Assembly (NCBI GenBank): GCA_943912255.1
Contig: CALTTP010000003.1
Span: 154,112-218,111, forward strand
DNA from: an uncultured Peptoniphilaceae bacterium
GTDB lineage: Bacteria > Bacillota > Clostridia > Tissierellales > Peptoniphilaceae
Length of the DNA stretch: 64,000 bases
Direction of reading: 5' to 3'
Part shown: positions 17,972 to 26,620 of the stretch, piece by piece
Position numbering within the stretch: position 1 is the first letter of the stretch
Layout: every line of letters begins with the position of its first letter
Position numbers and translations under genes: made by a program
The notes under the pieces: generated by a model
Databases searched by the model: none
The model's input: the letters and a program-made list of their open reading frames with translations, nothing else
Told to the model about the DNA's origin: nothing

Positions 17972-19100
17972 AAAGAGTTTATTAAGAGATCCAAAAAAAC
18001 AGAATATACTTATACCAGTATTTGCTATACTACTATCTCTTTTGGCAGCTGCTATAATTTTATTAATACTAGGGAAAAATCCTCTCTCCGCCTTCTATAA
18101 TCTATTACAAGGTTCTGGACTTGCACCAAAAGCGAGATATGCTACAGGAAAATCCATGGTAACGGACTTTGCGGATTTCCTCAATTCCCTGACTCCAATG
18201 ATATTTGCATCTTTGGCAGTAATGGTAGCCTTAAAGGGTGGTTTATTTAATATTGGGGTTTCTGGACAGATGTTAGTAGCAGGATTTATAACCACTGTAT
18301 TAATAGGATATTCAGATTTAAATGCTTTTGTAGCAAAGCCCCTAGTCATTATACTTGGTTTTATAATTGGAGCTTTAGTTGGTGGCTTGATAGGTTTTTT
18401 AAAATACAAATTCAATATCAATGAAGTTGTATCTTCAATAATGATAAACTACATTGCCCAATATGTAATCTCTTTTTTTATAAACACAAAATATGTAGAC
18501 CCGGTAAGTAGACAGTCTAAAAATATTGGTGCTAATGCAAGGCTTACTCTTATGAATATGAAATTGGGTGGATTTAAAATCAATATTCCCCTGGCCATAG
18601 TTTTAGCTATTATAACTGTTTTTGTCATAAGATTTATAATAAATAAAACCGTTATGGGATTTGAAATAAAGTCAATTGGTAGTGGAGCTCTTGCTTCCAA
18701 GTACATCGGTATAAATGTAAATAGAAAAATTTTACAAACCATGCTCATATCTGGAGGTCTTGCTGGACTTGCTGGGGTTACTTACTATCTTGGGTTTTAT
18801 AGCTCAATACGTCCCAATGTGCTACCATCTGTTGGTTTTGACGCCATAGCTGTGTGTTTGTTGGGTAACTCCTCATCTATAGGAATAGTTTTTGCGTCAT
18901 TTATTATTAACCTTATAAGTGAAGGTGGAAACTATATGAGTTCCCAAGCTGGTGTGGATAGAGAGATTTCAGCGGTAATAACAGGACTTATACTTTTATT
19001 TAGCGCATGTGGTGCTTACTTTAAATACAAATTAAACGATGCAGGTAAAGATAGAGAAAATAGAGAAATTATAGAAAAGAAGGAGGGAAAAAATGCTTAA
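17958..19100 (+). CDS. nucleoside ABC transporter permease 1
   Basis: This 380-residue membrane protein has about nine to ten helices and the BPD_transp_2 family pattern: GGLFNIGVSGQML (about 94-106), NEVVSSIMINYIA and GFDAIAVCLLGNSS. It overlaps both the ATPase gene and the second permease gene, so the three are translated together. It forms the membrane channel with the next gene product. The C-terminal tail is charged and cytosolic. Confidence 0.92.
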   Translation: MKENKKSLLRDPKKQNILIPVFAILLSLLAAAIILLILGKNPLSAFYNLLQGSGLAPKARYATGKSMVTDFADFLNSLTPMIFASLAVMVALKGGLFNIGVSGQMLVAGFITTVLIGYSDLNAFVAKPLVIILGFIIGALVGGLIGFLKYKFNINEVVSSIMINYIAQYVISFFINTKYVDPVSRQSKNIGANARLTLMNMKLGGFKINIPLAIVLAIITVFVIRFIINKTVMGFEIKSIGSGALASKYIGINVNRKILQTMLISGGLAGLAGVTYYLGFYSSIRPNVLPSVGFDAIAVCLLGNSSSIGIVFASFIINLISEGGNYMSSQAGVDREISAVITGLILLFSACGAYFKYKLNDAGKDRENREIIEKKEGKNA

Positions 19101-20055
19101 GACTATTATCGTTGACGGAATGTCCTTTGCCCTGCCTCTTTTCATAATGGCAATAGGTGGGATATACAGTGAAAAATCTGGAATTATAAACTTAGCCTTA
19201 GAAGGATTACAGGGATTTGGTGCCTTTGGTGGAGCCTTGTTTGCAGTTATGGCGGTGCAGTTTTTAGGCCTTAGCAGTACGACTACCTACTATTTAGCCC
19301 TAGTTGTGGCAATGGTAGCGGGTATGATATATTCCATGCTTCATGGACTTCTTTGTATAAAATTTAAGGCGGATCAAGTAATCTCTGGTGTAGTAATAAA
19401 TATACTGGCTCTTGCCCTTACCACCTTTTTGACAAAACAGATCAATAAAGTGGTATTTAACAATCCTTCTGATAAATTGGTGCTAGATGTATCCAATAGA
19501 ATTACAGTTCCAGTTTTATCTCAAATACCAATCATTGGAGGCTTTTTCTCAAGAATATATCCCTTTGAGTTAATCATAGTGGCAATTGCAATAATTGCTT
19601 GGTATATTTTGTATAAAACTAGATATGGACTACATTTAAGGGCCTGTGGAGAAAACCCCAACTCTGCAGATGCGGCAGGCATTGACGTTGCTAAAACTAG
19701 GTTTATTGCAGTGTTGTTCTCAGGAGCTCTTTCTGGATTAGCAGGAATTAGCTTTGCCTATTCCATTTCTACAAACTTTTCCGCAGGGCTATTTGTAGGT
19801 TATGGATATTTGTCCATTGCAGCACTTATTTTTGGGAATTGGACAATAATTCCAACATTAGGTGCCTGTTTACTATTTGGATTTGCCAAGTCCACAGGAT
19901 TTCAGGTTATCCAATTATTAAAACTTCCAAGTAGTTATTCCAATTTGATTATGGTATTGCCCTACTTGTTGACTTTATTATTGTTGGTGTTTTTCAGTAA
20001 GAGCAATAGAGCCCCAAGGGCCTTAGGTGAAATATACGATAAAGGAAAGAGGTAA
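19093..20055 (+). CDS. nucleoside ABC transporter permease 2
   Basis: This 320-residue permease is the second half of the channel. Motifs GIYSEKSGIINLALEG, FKADQVISGVVINILAL and LRACGENPNSADAAGID are typical of the NupC/YufQ side of purine nucleoside importers. The start (ATG within GGAGGGAAAAAATG) overlaps permease 1 by 8 bases. The deaminase gene follows 1 base after its stop, tying nucleoside uptake to deamination in one transcript. Confidence 0.92.
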   Translation: MLKTIIVDGMSFALPLFIMAIGGIYSEKSGIINLALEGLQGFGAFGGALFAVMAVQFLGLSSTTTYYLALVVAMVAGMIYSMLHGLLCIKFKADQVISGVVINILALALTTFLTKQINKVVFNNPSDKLVLDVSNRITVPVLSQIPIIGGFFSRIYPFELIIVAIAIIAWYILYKTRYGLHLRACGENPNSADAAGIDVAKTRFIAVLFSGALSGLAGISFAYSISTNFSAGLFVGYGYLSIAALIFGNWTIIPTLGACLLFGFAKSTGFQVIQLLKLPSSYSNLIMVLPYLLTLLLLVFFSKSNRAPRALGEIYDKGKR

Positions 20056-20056
20056 A

Positions 20057-21331
20057 ATGAATATTAGATTTTATAATGGTAAAATTCTTACCCTGGATAA
20101 TGGATACGATATTTTAGAAAAAGAACTTTGGGTTCAAGGAAATAAGATAAGTTATATAGGAGATAAAAAAGAAACGGATATCTCTTGGGATGAAGAAATA
20201 GATTTAAAAGGTAATCTTTTGATGCCAGGATTTAAAAATGCTCATACCCATACAGCTATGACCTTTTTAAGGTCAAATGCCGATGACTATCCACTTCATC
20301 AGTGGCTTACAGAGCATATCTTTCCTAGAGAAGCCCAGCTTCAAGGGGATGATGTGTATTGGCTTTCCATCCTAGGCATAATGGAGTATTTAACTTCAGG
20401 TATTACGGCTAATTTCGATATGTATTTTCCAGAGGATATGATAGTTAAAGCATCTGTGGATACTGGTTTTAGAACTGTCCTATGTGGTGCTTTAAATAAC
20501 TTCGTTTCATCCATTGAAAATATGGAAGAATCCTACGTAAAATATAATGACGAAAAATATAAGGGACTTATTTCATATAAATTAGGATTTCATGCAGAAT
20601 ACACCACATCAGAAGAACTGTTAAAAAACATAGCTAAACTTGCTAAGAAATACAAAGCTTCAGTGTGGACTCACAATTCTGAAACTAGAAGCGAAGTTGA
20701 AGATTGTATAAAACGTTATGGTAAAAGTCCTACAAAACTATTTGATGAACTTGGTATTTATGACTTTGGTGGTGGAGGATATCACTGTGTCTATTTAAAT
20801 GAAGAGGATATGGAAATATTCAAAGAGAAAAATCTCTATGTGGTGACAAATCCATCATCTAATATTAAACTTGCGTCAGGGATTGCTCCAGTTGAGAAAT
20901 TTGTAGAAAAGGGAATACCTGTAGGAATTGGCACAGACGGACCAGCAAGTAATAACGCCTTGGATATCTTTAGAGAGATATTCTTGGTTTCAGGACTAAC
21001 TAAAGTAAATAATTTAAATGCTGCACTTCTAGACGGAAATGAAGTCTTAAAGATGGCGACAGTAAACTCAGCCCATGCCATGGGACTAGAGGACTGTGAT
21101 GTCCTTAGGGAAGGTAAGAGGGCTGACTTAATTGTAATAGACTTAGACAGACCTAATATGAGACCTATTAACAATATATCTAAAAACATCGTCTATAGTG
21201 GAAGTAAGGAGAATGTAAAGCTTACCATGATCGATGGAGAGATTTTATACCGTGATGGGAAGTTTAATATTGGGTTTGATGAGAAAGAAATATATGACAA
21301 AGCCCAAGAAATAGCGGAAAGGATAAAATAG
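20057..21331 (+). CDS. MTA/SAH deaminase-type amidohydrolase (DadD/MtaD-like)
   Basis: This 424-residue zinc hydrolase belongs to the amidohydrolase group that deaminates 5'-methylthioadenosine, S-adenosylhomocysteine, 5'-deoxyadenosine or adenosine to the inosine forms. Metal ligands are H63 and H65 (NAHTHTAM), a later H in LGFHAEYT, a further H in WTHNSET and D in GIGTDGPASNN. I start at the ATG at 20057 with AAAGAGG just upstream; an ATG at 20027 in frame lies inside the permease gene without a ribosome site. As last gene of the operon it would convert imported or internal adenosyl compounds to substrates for the phosphorylase at the front. A simple adenosine or guanine-type role cannot be excluded. 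Confidence 0.86.
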   Translation: MNIRFYNGKILTLDNGYDILEKELWVQGNKISYIGDKKETDISWDEEIDLKGNLLMPGFKNAHTHTAMTFLRSNADDYPLHQWLTEHIFPREAQLQGDDVYWLSILGIMEYLTSGITANFDMYFPEDMIVKASVDTGFRTVLCGALNNFVSSIENMEESYVKYNDEKYKGLISYKLGFHAEYTTSEELLKNIAKLAKKYKASVWTHNSETRSEVEDCIKRYGKSPTKLFDELGIYDFGGGGYHCVYLNEEDMEIFKEKNLYVVTNPSSNIKLASGIAPVEKFVEKGIPVGIGTDGPASNNALDIFREIFLVSGLTKVNNLNAALLDGNEVLKMATVNSAHAMGLEDCDVLREGKRADLIVIDLDRPNMRPINNISKNIVYSGSKENVKLTMIDGEILYRDGKFNIGFDEKEIYDKAQEIAERIK

Positions 21332-21424
21332 TTACATTTTTGTAACAAATTATGGAAAAATACTGAATTTTCCTTGGGAAAATGTTTGATAATCTCTAAG
21401 TGGGTATAAATAGAATAACAAGAA

Positions 21425-22028
21425 GTTGATATAAAGTACGAAATTGAAAGTCGATTTCAGTATTGATAATTAGAGCAAGTACTTCGAATTATAAGTTTAT
21501 AAAGATTTATGGAAAAGTACTTGTAACGATTAAGATCAACAACTTGTTATAGGATGAAAAACCCGAACCTACGATTTAATCTAACAAAATTGTTGGAAGG
21601 GAAAAGAAAGCAGTAGATCTTAGAACCCTATTAAATAATAGAGATTTGTAACAGTTTTAATAGAGGCTAAGAACAGCTTTAAAACCAAAAACCCATGAAA
21701 CACAACTGAATATGTATTTTAGACCAAGTTAAGTTGTACCCTATAATTAAAGATTATAGGAAAAAAGAAGATATTGACTGATGAAAATATCTAAACTTAG
21801 ATGAATCTACTAAGATAAATCTAAGAAAGCTAAATTTATCTTTTGGGTAAGTTTAATAAGAGATTTTTAAAATTACAAACAAAAGATAAGTAAACTATTA
21901 TTAAAGAAAACCTAATGAAAGGATTTGATAATAGGTGATAGAACCAAAAAGTTCATGTAGGTTCGGGTTTGAATTCCATTAAAAGGGATAAGACAGAATA
22001 GAAAAACTGTACTTATCCCTTTTCTTAA
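21425..22028 (+). ncRNA. putative large structured non-coding RNA
   Basis: No coding frame crosses this stretch, yet it is dense with perfect complementarity. A 14-pair helix (21559-21572 AAACCCGAACCTAC with 21957-21970) encloses 384 bases. Inside it are 21618-21623/21667-21672 (6), 21628-21632/21637-21641 (5), 21702-21707/21732-21737 (6), 21740-21747/21753-21760 (8), 21769-21775/21786-21792 (7) and 21796-21802/21819-21825 (7). Further inside are 21836-21844/21881-21889 (9), 21895-21901/21928-21934 (7) and 21941-21944/21951-21954 (4). Before it lie 21440-21446/21452-21458 and 21476-21484/21515-21523 (9). A 12-pair terminator stem ends it. Scale and layout recall large ornate RNAs (OLE, ROOL, GOLLD), but I cannot assign a class. 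The 5' end is uncertain: TTGATA at 21386 and TAGAAT at 21411 are 19 apart, a weak promoter. Confidence 0.7.
21981..22026 (+). terminator. terminator of the putative structured RNA
   Basis: AAAAGGGATAAG (21981-21992) pairs fully with 22012-22023, with an inner CAG/CTG step, and ends in TTTTCTT. The T tract is partly in the stem, and the reverse strand could also use it. Confidence 0.75.
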
Positions 22029-22030
22029 GT

Positions 22031-22198
22031 GAATATCTACTGTCTAGGTTCTTGGCCAAGAGATACCGGTCTCTTAGTCAAATAAAACTACAGGTCTTTG
22101 ACCTCGCGAATCTCGATGATTTCCTTGCCTTAAGTAAGATACGTAGACAACCCTAGATGGTAGTTTAAAAGGTAGAGATGAAAATCTCTCCTTTTTTT
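22031..22198 (+). ncRNA. second structured RNA element ending in a terminator
   Basis: A 12-pair helix with two G-U pairs (22037-22048 CTACTGTCTAGG with 22152-22163 CCTAGATGGTAG) encloses about 103 bases. Inside are AAGAGA/TCTCTT near 22059-22076, GTCAAA/TTTGAC near 22078-22102 and an overlapping small GGTC-TTT-GACC hairpin. Directly after it a stem (AAAAGG, AGAGAT with complements, one bulged T) runs into seven T residues at 22192-22198. This is the shape of a riboswitch with terminator, or of a short stable RNA. I could not match it to a known riboswitch consensus that I remember. The next gene is a TetR regulator at 22338. Confidence 0.6.
22167..22198 (+). terminator. Rho-independent terminator of the second RNA element
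   Basis: A twelve-pair stem with one bulge, a GAAA loop, and a T7 tract. It would stop transcripts before the TetR gene. Confidence 0.85.
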
Positions 22199-22220
22199 AT
22201 TAGCAATTGTGAAAAAGAAT

Positions 22221-22254
22221 AGGGTAATATTTTAAAATAAAAGTATTTTACCCT
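22221..22254. promoter_or_regulatory. inverted repeat upstream of the TetR gene
   Basis: AGGGTAA and TTACCCT are separated by 20 AT-rich bases, about 85 bases before the TetR start. It could be a TetR autoregulatory operator; no T tract makes a terminator less likely. Confidence 0.4.
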
Positions 22255-22337
22255 AGGTTTAGGATACATCCAGGGGGATATTCTACTATAAACTAATAGA
22301 AAAAAGGGTAATAATAATACATAGAAAGGGTGAAATC

Positions 22338-22904
22338 ATGGCAAAACAATATACGAAGGAATTAATAAAAAAAGAATTTATTAAACTTGTTTCAAAAAGG
22401 CCTTTAAAAAATATTACAATAGATGAACTTTCCCAAAAATGCGAAATAAATAGAAATACATTTTATTACCACTATGAAGACATCTATATGTTGGTAAGGG
22501 AAATTTTAAATGATGAATTAGTTAAACTTGATGAAGAATTCAACAATACCCTGTCTTGGGAAGAGAGTTTTATCCTGGCAATCTCTTTTATATTGGAAAA
22601 TAAAAAAGCAACTCTAAATATCTTTAGGTCTATCGATCAACAATATATTGATAATTATCTATACGAAACCTGTGGTAAGGTGATGGATAAGTTTATAGAA
22701 AATGAATGTAAGTTAAAGAATATAAAACCTAAATCTGAGGATATCAAGCTTATAAGGAGTTTTTATCAATTTGCCCTAATAGGATTTTTAAATCATTGGA
22801 TAGAAGAAGGATTAAAGGATGATCCTCAAGAATATATCGATAGACTAGGTAAGTTATTTGAAGGGAATATAGAAAGATCCCTTAGAATCAGTGAACAAAA
22901 ATAA
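22338..22904 (+). CDS. TetR/AcrR family transcriptional regulator
   Basis: This 188-residue DNA-binding protein has an N-terminal TetR helix-turn-helix (about 8-50), with ITIDELSQKCEINRNTFYYHYEDIY covering the two recognition helices in a shorter core, SQKCEINRNTFYYHYED. The C-terminal 130 residues form the variable ligand-binding helical domain, with FLNHWIEEGLKDD near the end as in short TetR_C-type regulators. Its AAGGGTGAAATC start region has a moderate ribosome site. It stands alone between an RNA-rich region and a frameshifted oleate hydratase gene, which is the obvious candidate target; fatty-acid sensing would fit but is inference. Confidence 0.87.
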   Translation: MAKQYTKELIKKEFIKLVSKRPLKNITIDELSQKCEINRNTFYYHYEDIYMLVREILNDELVKLDEEFNNTLSWEESFILAISFILENKKATLNIFRSIDQQYIDNYLYETCGKVMDKFIENECKLKNIKPKSEDIKLIRSFYQFALIGFLNHWIEEGLKDDPQEYIDRLGKLFEGNIERSLRISEQK

Positions 22905-23025
22905 CTTAGTCATTCTTTTTATTTTGTTTGAATTTTTGGTCATATAAATTAAATATCTGGATTCTTTGCATTTTCTTTTAATAATTTAAGGATCTAACAA
23001 CGAGGAAACGTTATCCATTTTATAG

Positions 23026-23116
23026 TAATAACCTCCATGGTAATATGAAATTAAGATATCAAGGGATATCAAATGAAGATATCAAAGGATATCAAATATA
23101 CATGGAGGTAATATTA
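23026..23116 (+). promoter_or_regulatory. leader with repeated hairpins that can mask the ohyA start
   Basis: TAATA-ACCTCCATG (23026-23039) can pair with CATGGAGGT (23101-23109) and, past two bulged bases, TATTA (23112-23116). That pairing covers the ribosome site and the first base of the start codon. The enclosed loop has a 23-base unit in tandem (23053-23075 and 23076-23098, 21 of 23 identical), and each unit is a hairpin GATATC-four bases-GATATC. Alternatively the four GATATC sites are DNA operators. A possible promoter is TTGAAT at 22928 with TAAATA at 22950, spacing 16. The rest of the gap from 22905 shows nothing clear. Confidence 0.6.
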
Positions 23117-24914
23117 TGGATATTAAGACTTATGACGACAGACTTAGACTTAGTAACGGAGACTATAACAGATTAGTAAACTCAAGGAAGCCTAAGGGAA
23201 TAGACGATAAAAAAGCCTATATTGTAGGTGCTGGTCTTGGTGGTCTTTGTGCAGCAGGATTTCTTATAAAGGATGCTAAAATGGATCCATCAAAAATTGT
23301 TTTCTTAGAAAAAGACGAAGTTCCAGGAGAAGCCTTAGATGGTAAAATTTTAGATAACTTTGGATATGTTGCAAGAGGTGGAAGGGAAATGGGTCACCAC
23401 TTTGAAGTTTTATGGGACTTGTTAAGTGTAATTCCTTCTAGGGAAGATCCTAATATGACCATTCTCGATGACCTATATTATACTAACTTAGACGATCCTA
23501 ACTACAGCAATTGTAGAATTACTGAAAATCAAGGTGAAAGATATGACAACGCTAAATTCAATCTTTCCCAAGAGGTTATTCAAGAGATTGCTAAACTTCA
23601 ACTTACTCCCGATGAAAAATTACAAGGAATTTCTGTAGAGGAGATTATGTCAGAAGAGTTTCTAGAAAGCGACTTTTGGACATATTATAGATCAATGTTT
23701 GCCTTTGAAAATTGGCATAGTGTATTGGAGCTTAAATTATATATAAATAGATTTATCCATCATGTAGGAGGTTTACAGATTTATCAGCACTTCAATTTAC
23801 TAGATATGACCAATATGAATCTGTAGTAATTCCTATGATGAATTGGTTAGAAGAAAAAGGAGTAGAAACTAAATATTCTACAGATGTATATGACGTTGAA
23901 TTTGATTTAAATGAGAACAAAAAGGTTGCAACTAAGATAGTAGCAAAAGACTCAAAAACTGGTGAAGACAGATCAATAGAACTTGGGGAAAATGATTTGG
24001 TATTTATTACAACTGCATCTCTTGTAGAGTCTTCTGCCTATGGAACAAATGATAGACCTGCAGATAAAAAAGGAAATCTCGAGGGCAATTTTAAACTTTG
24101 GAGAAATATAGCTAAAAAATCTGAAGAATTTGGTAGACCAGAGGTTTTCTGTGACAATATTGAAAAGACAAATTGGGAGTCTGCTACTGTCACAGTTAAG
24201 AATAAGGAAATTGCCGATTATATTCAAAAAATAACCAGAAGAAGTCCTTACGGTGGAAAAGTTGTTACTGGTGGAATTGTAACAGTTAAAGATTCTAATT
24301 GGCTAATGAGCTGGACAATAAATAGACAAGGTCAATATATTGACCAACCAGAAGATGAAATTGAAGTTTGGGTTTATTCTCTATTTACAGATAAGAAAGG
24401 TAATTATGTAAAAAAGAATATGGAAGACTGCTCTGGTGAAGAAATAGCTAAAGAATGGTTATACCATATTGGAGTTCCAGAGGAAAAAATTGAAGTTTTA
24501 GTTAAAGACACTTCAACAATCCCTGTATACATGTCTTTTATAACTTCTCAATTTATGCCAAGAAGTTTTGGAGATAGAAGACCTTATGTGGTTCCAAAGG
24601 ATGCTGTAAACTTTGCATTCCTAGGACAATTTGTTGAAACTCTCGACAAACCAGGAAGGGATACTGTGTTTACAACTGAATTTTCTGCAAGGACAGCCAT
24701 GGAAGCAGTATATGTTCTTACAGGAGTTGAAAAAGCCGTTCCAGAAGTCTTTGCTTCAAGATATGACATTAGATATTTATTAGCAGGACTAAGTGCTTTA
24801 AATGATGGACAAAGACCAAAGGTAAATCTATCCTTGGCAAAAAAGGCGATTATTGCTAAGAAGATAAGCGATACTGAAATTGAAGAAATGCTGGATGAAT
24901 ACAATATTATCTAG
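23116..24914 (+). pseudogene. ohyA: oleate hydratase (MCRA family), frameshifted
   Basis: Two frames together encode a full-length (about 598-residue) oleate hydratase, the FAD enzyme that adds water to the cis-9 double bond of oleate. Frame 1 (23116-23826) has the FAD motif GAGLGGLCAAGF near residue 37, EKDEVPGEALDG and GGREMGHHFEVLWDL. Near 23774 one base is missing. Inserting one base there restores DLSALQFTRYDQYES, after which frame 2 runs through VIPMMNWLEEKG to the end at 24914 with FLGQFVETL and ARTAMEAVYVL. As read, translation stops at 23826. A real inactivation or a base-call error are both possible, since the rest is well conserved. GGAGG lies 7 bases before the ATG. Confidence 0.88.
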
Positions 24915-24920
24915 TTAGTT

Positions 24921-24942
24921 AAGCACTCATTTATGAGTGCTT
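24921..24942 (+). terminator. terminator after ohyA
   Basis: AAGCACTCA and TGAGTGCTT pair around the loop TTTA, followed by TAATTTTAT. It is a copy of the hairpin seen at 9332, 34804 and, imperfectly, 40340. Confidence 0.8.
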
Positions 24943-25151
24943 AATTTTATGGAGATTTTACTATTTGAAAATGGAATATGAACAAAAATCCCTGCTCTTT
25001 AATGTCAATAGGACTTATATGTTATAATTGTTTCAGAATTGAGAATAAAGATCTATTTTAAGTTTTATTCTAGGCAAAGGCTAAGGCCATGCTTTAAATA
25101 AAAAGGATATAAATAGAACTTTGACTATATATGATAGAAGAGAGAATGCAA

Positions 25152-26471
25152 ATGAAAAATATTTTTGAAATGACATTGGAAGATCAGGACTCCTGGGAAT
25201 ATAAATTTTTAGAAATTAAAAATAATTGGCCTAGACAGACCATGGATCTGTCCTTGGATAGAATTAAAAAGTATCTTGAATTAATCCACAATCCACAAGA
25301 GGATTTGAAGGTTATTCATATTGGGGGCACCAATGGAAAGGGCTCAACGGGAACCTTTATCAAGTCAATTTTGGAAAAAGCCAATTTAAAGGTTGGTTTT
25401 TTTTCAAGTCCAGCCATAATATCCGACAATGAATCCATAAAGGTTAATAATGACTTTATATCCTATGAGCTATTTACAAGAAAACTTTTTGAAATTTTAA
25501 AAAATTGGAAGAATAATTTTGATGTGGACAATTTTATTTCTTTTTTCGAAGCGACTACTATAATTGCCACAGAATTTTTTAAGGAAGAAAAAGTTGATAT
25601 TGCCATTTTTGAAGTGGGTTTAGGAGGTAGACTGGACAGTACCAATGTATTTTCTAAAAAGATGTTAAATATTATAACCCATATAGGGTTAGACCATTTG
25701 GGAATACTTGGAAATAGTATTGAGGAGATTGCCTTAGAAAAAGCTGGCATTATACAAGAAGGGGATTTGGTATTGGCATATCCAATTCCCACAGAGGCCA
25801 CAAGGGTTATAGAAACCAAAGTAAAAGAAAAAAATGGTAGGATTTTTAAACCGGATTTTAATAAAATAGTAAATAAAAATGTCCATAGGAAAGGGTCTAC
25901 TTTCTCATATAAAGAGTTTGAAGGTATAGAGATAAATTTAACTGGCGAAAATCAGATCTATAACTCTATTGTGGCGATAGAATCTACTAATATCCTAAGG
26001 TATGAATATGAAATTAAAATCTCGGAAAAAAATATTAGAGATGGATTAAGGGAAGCTTTTATACCAGGAAGACTTGAATGGATTGAATATAAGGGCAAGG
26101 AAATACTCTTAGATGGTGCTCACAATCAAGATGGTATGGATGGTTTTGTTGAATTTGTAAATGGAAATATTGATGAAGAATTCAATTTAGTGGTAGGTAT
26201 TTTAAAGGATAAGGAATATAAAAAAATGTTTTATAAATTGTCCAAATTAAATTGTACCATCTATTTAACGGAAGTTCCTGTTTATGAGAGAAAGTTGGAA
26301 GTTGAAGAAGCCTTTGAAACTATGCAAGCCTTTAATAGACAAGATGTTTATGCTATTGAAGACCCAATTGAAGCAGTGGAAAGGGCAATTGAGGAAAGTG
26401 GCAATAGTCCAATCCTTGTAACAGGTTCTTTATATTTGATTTCCAAGATTAGGTCATACTTATTGTCCTAG
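25152..26471 (+). CDS. folC: folylpolyglutamate synthase/dihydrofolate synthase
   Basis: This enzyme of about 439 residues adds glutamate to folates, using ATP. The P-loop GGTNGKGS lies about 60 residues in, followed by FFSSPAI, the VGLGGRLDSTN motif, THIGLDHLGILG and, in the C-terminal Mur-ligase domain, LLDGAHNQDGM. The Asp-Gly-Ala-His motif and HxGLDH region are diagnostic. The start is uncertain: ATG at 25131 has no ribosome site, ATG at 25146 and 25152 follow AGAAGAGAG; I prefer 25152 for its 7-base spacing. A TATAAT at 25022-25027 suggests a leader of about 120 bases in which I see no known riboswitch. A strong terminator follows at once. Confidence 0.92.
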   Translation: MKNIFEMTLEDQDSWEYKFLEIKNNWPRQTMDLSLDRIKKYLELIHNPQEDLKVIHIGGTNGKGSTGTFIKSILEKANLKVGFFSSPAIISDNESIKVNNDFISYELFTRKLFEILKNWKNNFDVDNFISFFEATTIIATEFFKEEKVDIAIFEVGLGGRLDSTNVFSKKMLNIITHIGLDHLGILGNSIEEIALEKAGIIQEGDLVLAYPIPTEATRVIETKVKEKNGRIFKPDFNKIVNKNVHRKGSTFSYKEFEGIEINLTGENQIYNSIVAIESTNILRYEYEIKISEKNIRDGLREAFIPGRLEWIEYKGKEILLDGAHNQDGMDGFVEFVNGNIDEEFNLVVGILKDKEYKKMFYKLSKLNCTIYLTEVPVYERKLEVEEAFETMQAFNRQDVYAIEDPIEAVERAIEESGNSPILVTGSLYLISKIRSYLLS

Positions 26472-26522
26472 GGGCGTAAGGGGATTTGAAATATAGGTAA
26501 AATTCCCCGTTACGCCTTTTTT
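26471..26522 (+). terminator. Rho-independent terminator after folC
   Basis: AGGGGCGTAA and GGGGA on the 5' arm pair with TCCCC and TTACGCCT on the 3' arm, ending in a T6 run. Its 5' edge overlaps the folC stop. Confidence 0.85.
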
Positions 26523-26620
26523 AATTTGTGAAAATGTACTATAATATTAAAGTGAGGAAACTTACAGATAGTTTTGATTTTATAACCTACTAAAGAGGTA
26601 GGATACAATAGGGGGTAAAG

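Noticed and set aside
21425..22028. RNase P RNA, tmRNA, or a group I or II intron
   Set aside because: None of the conserved cores I know (RNase P GAGGAAAGTCC, tmRNA tRNA-like end, intron core motifs) could be found.
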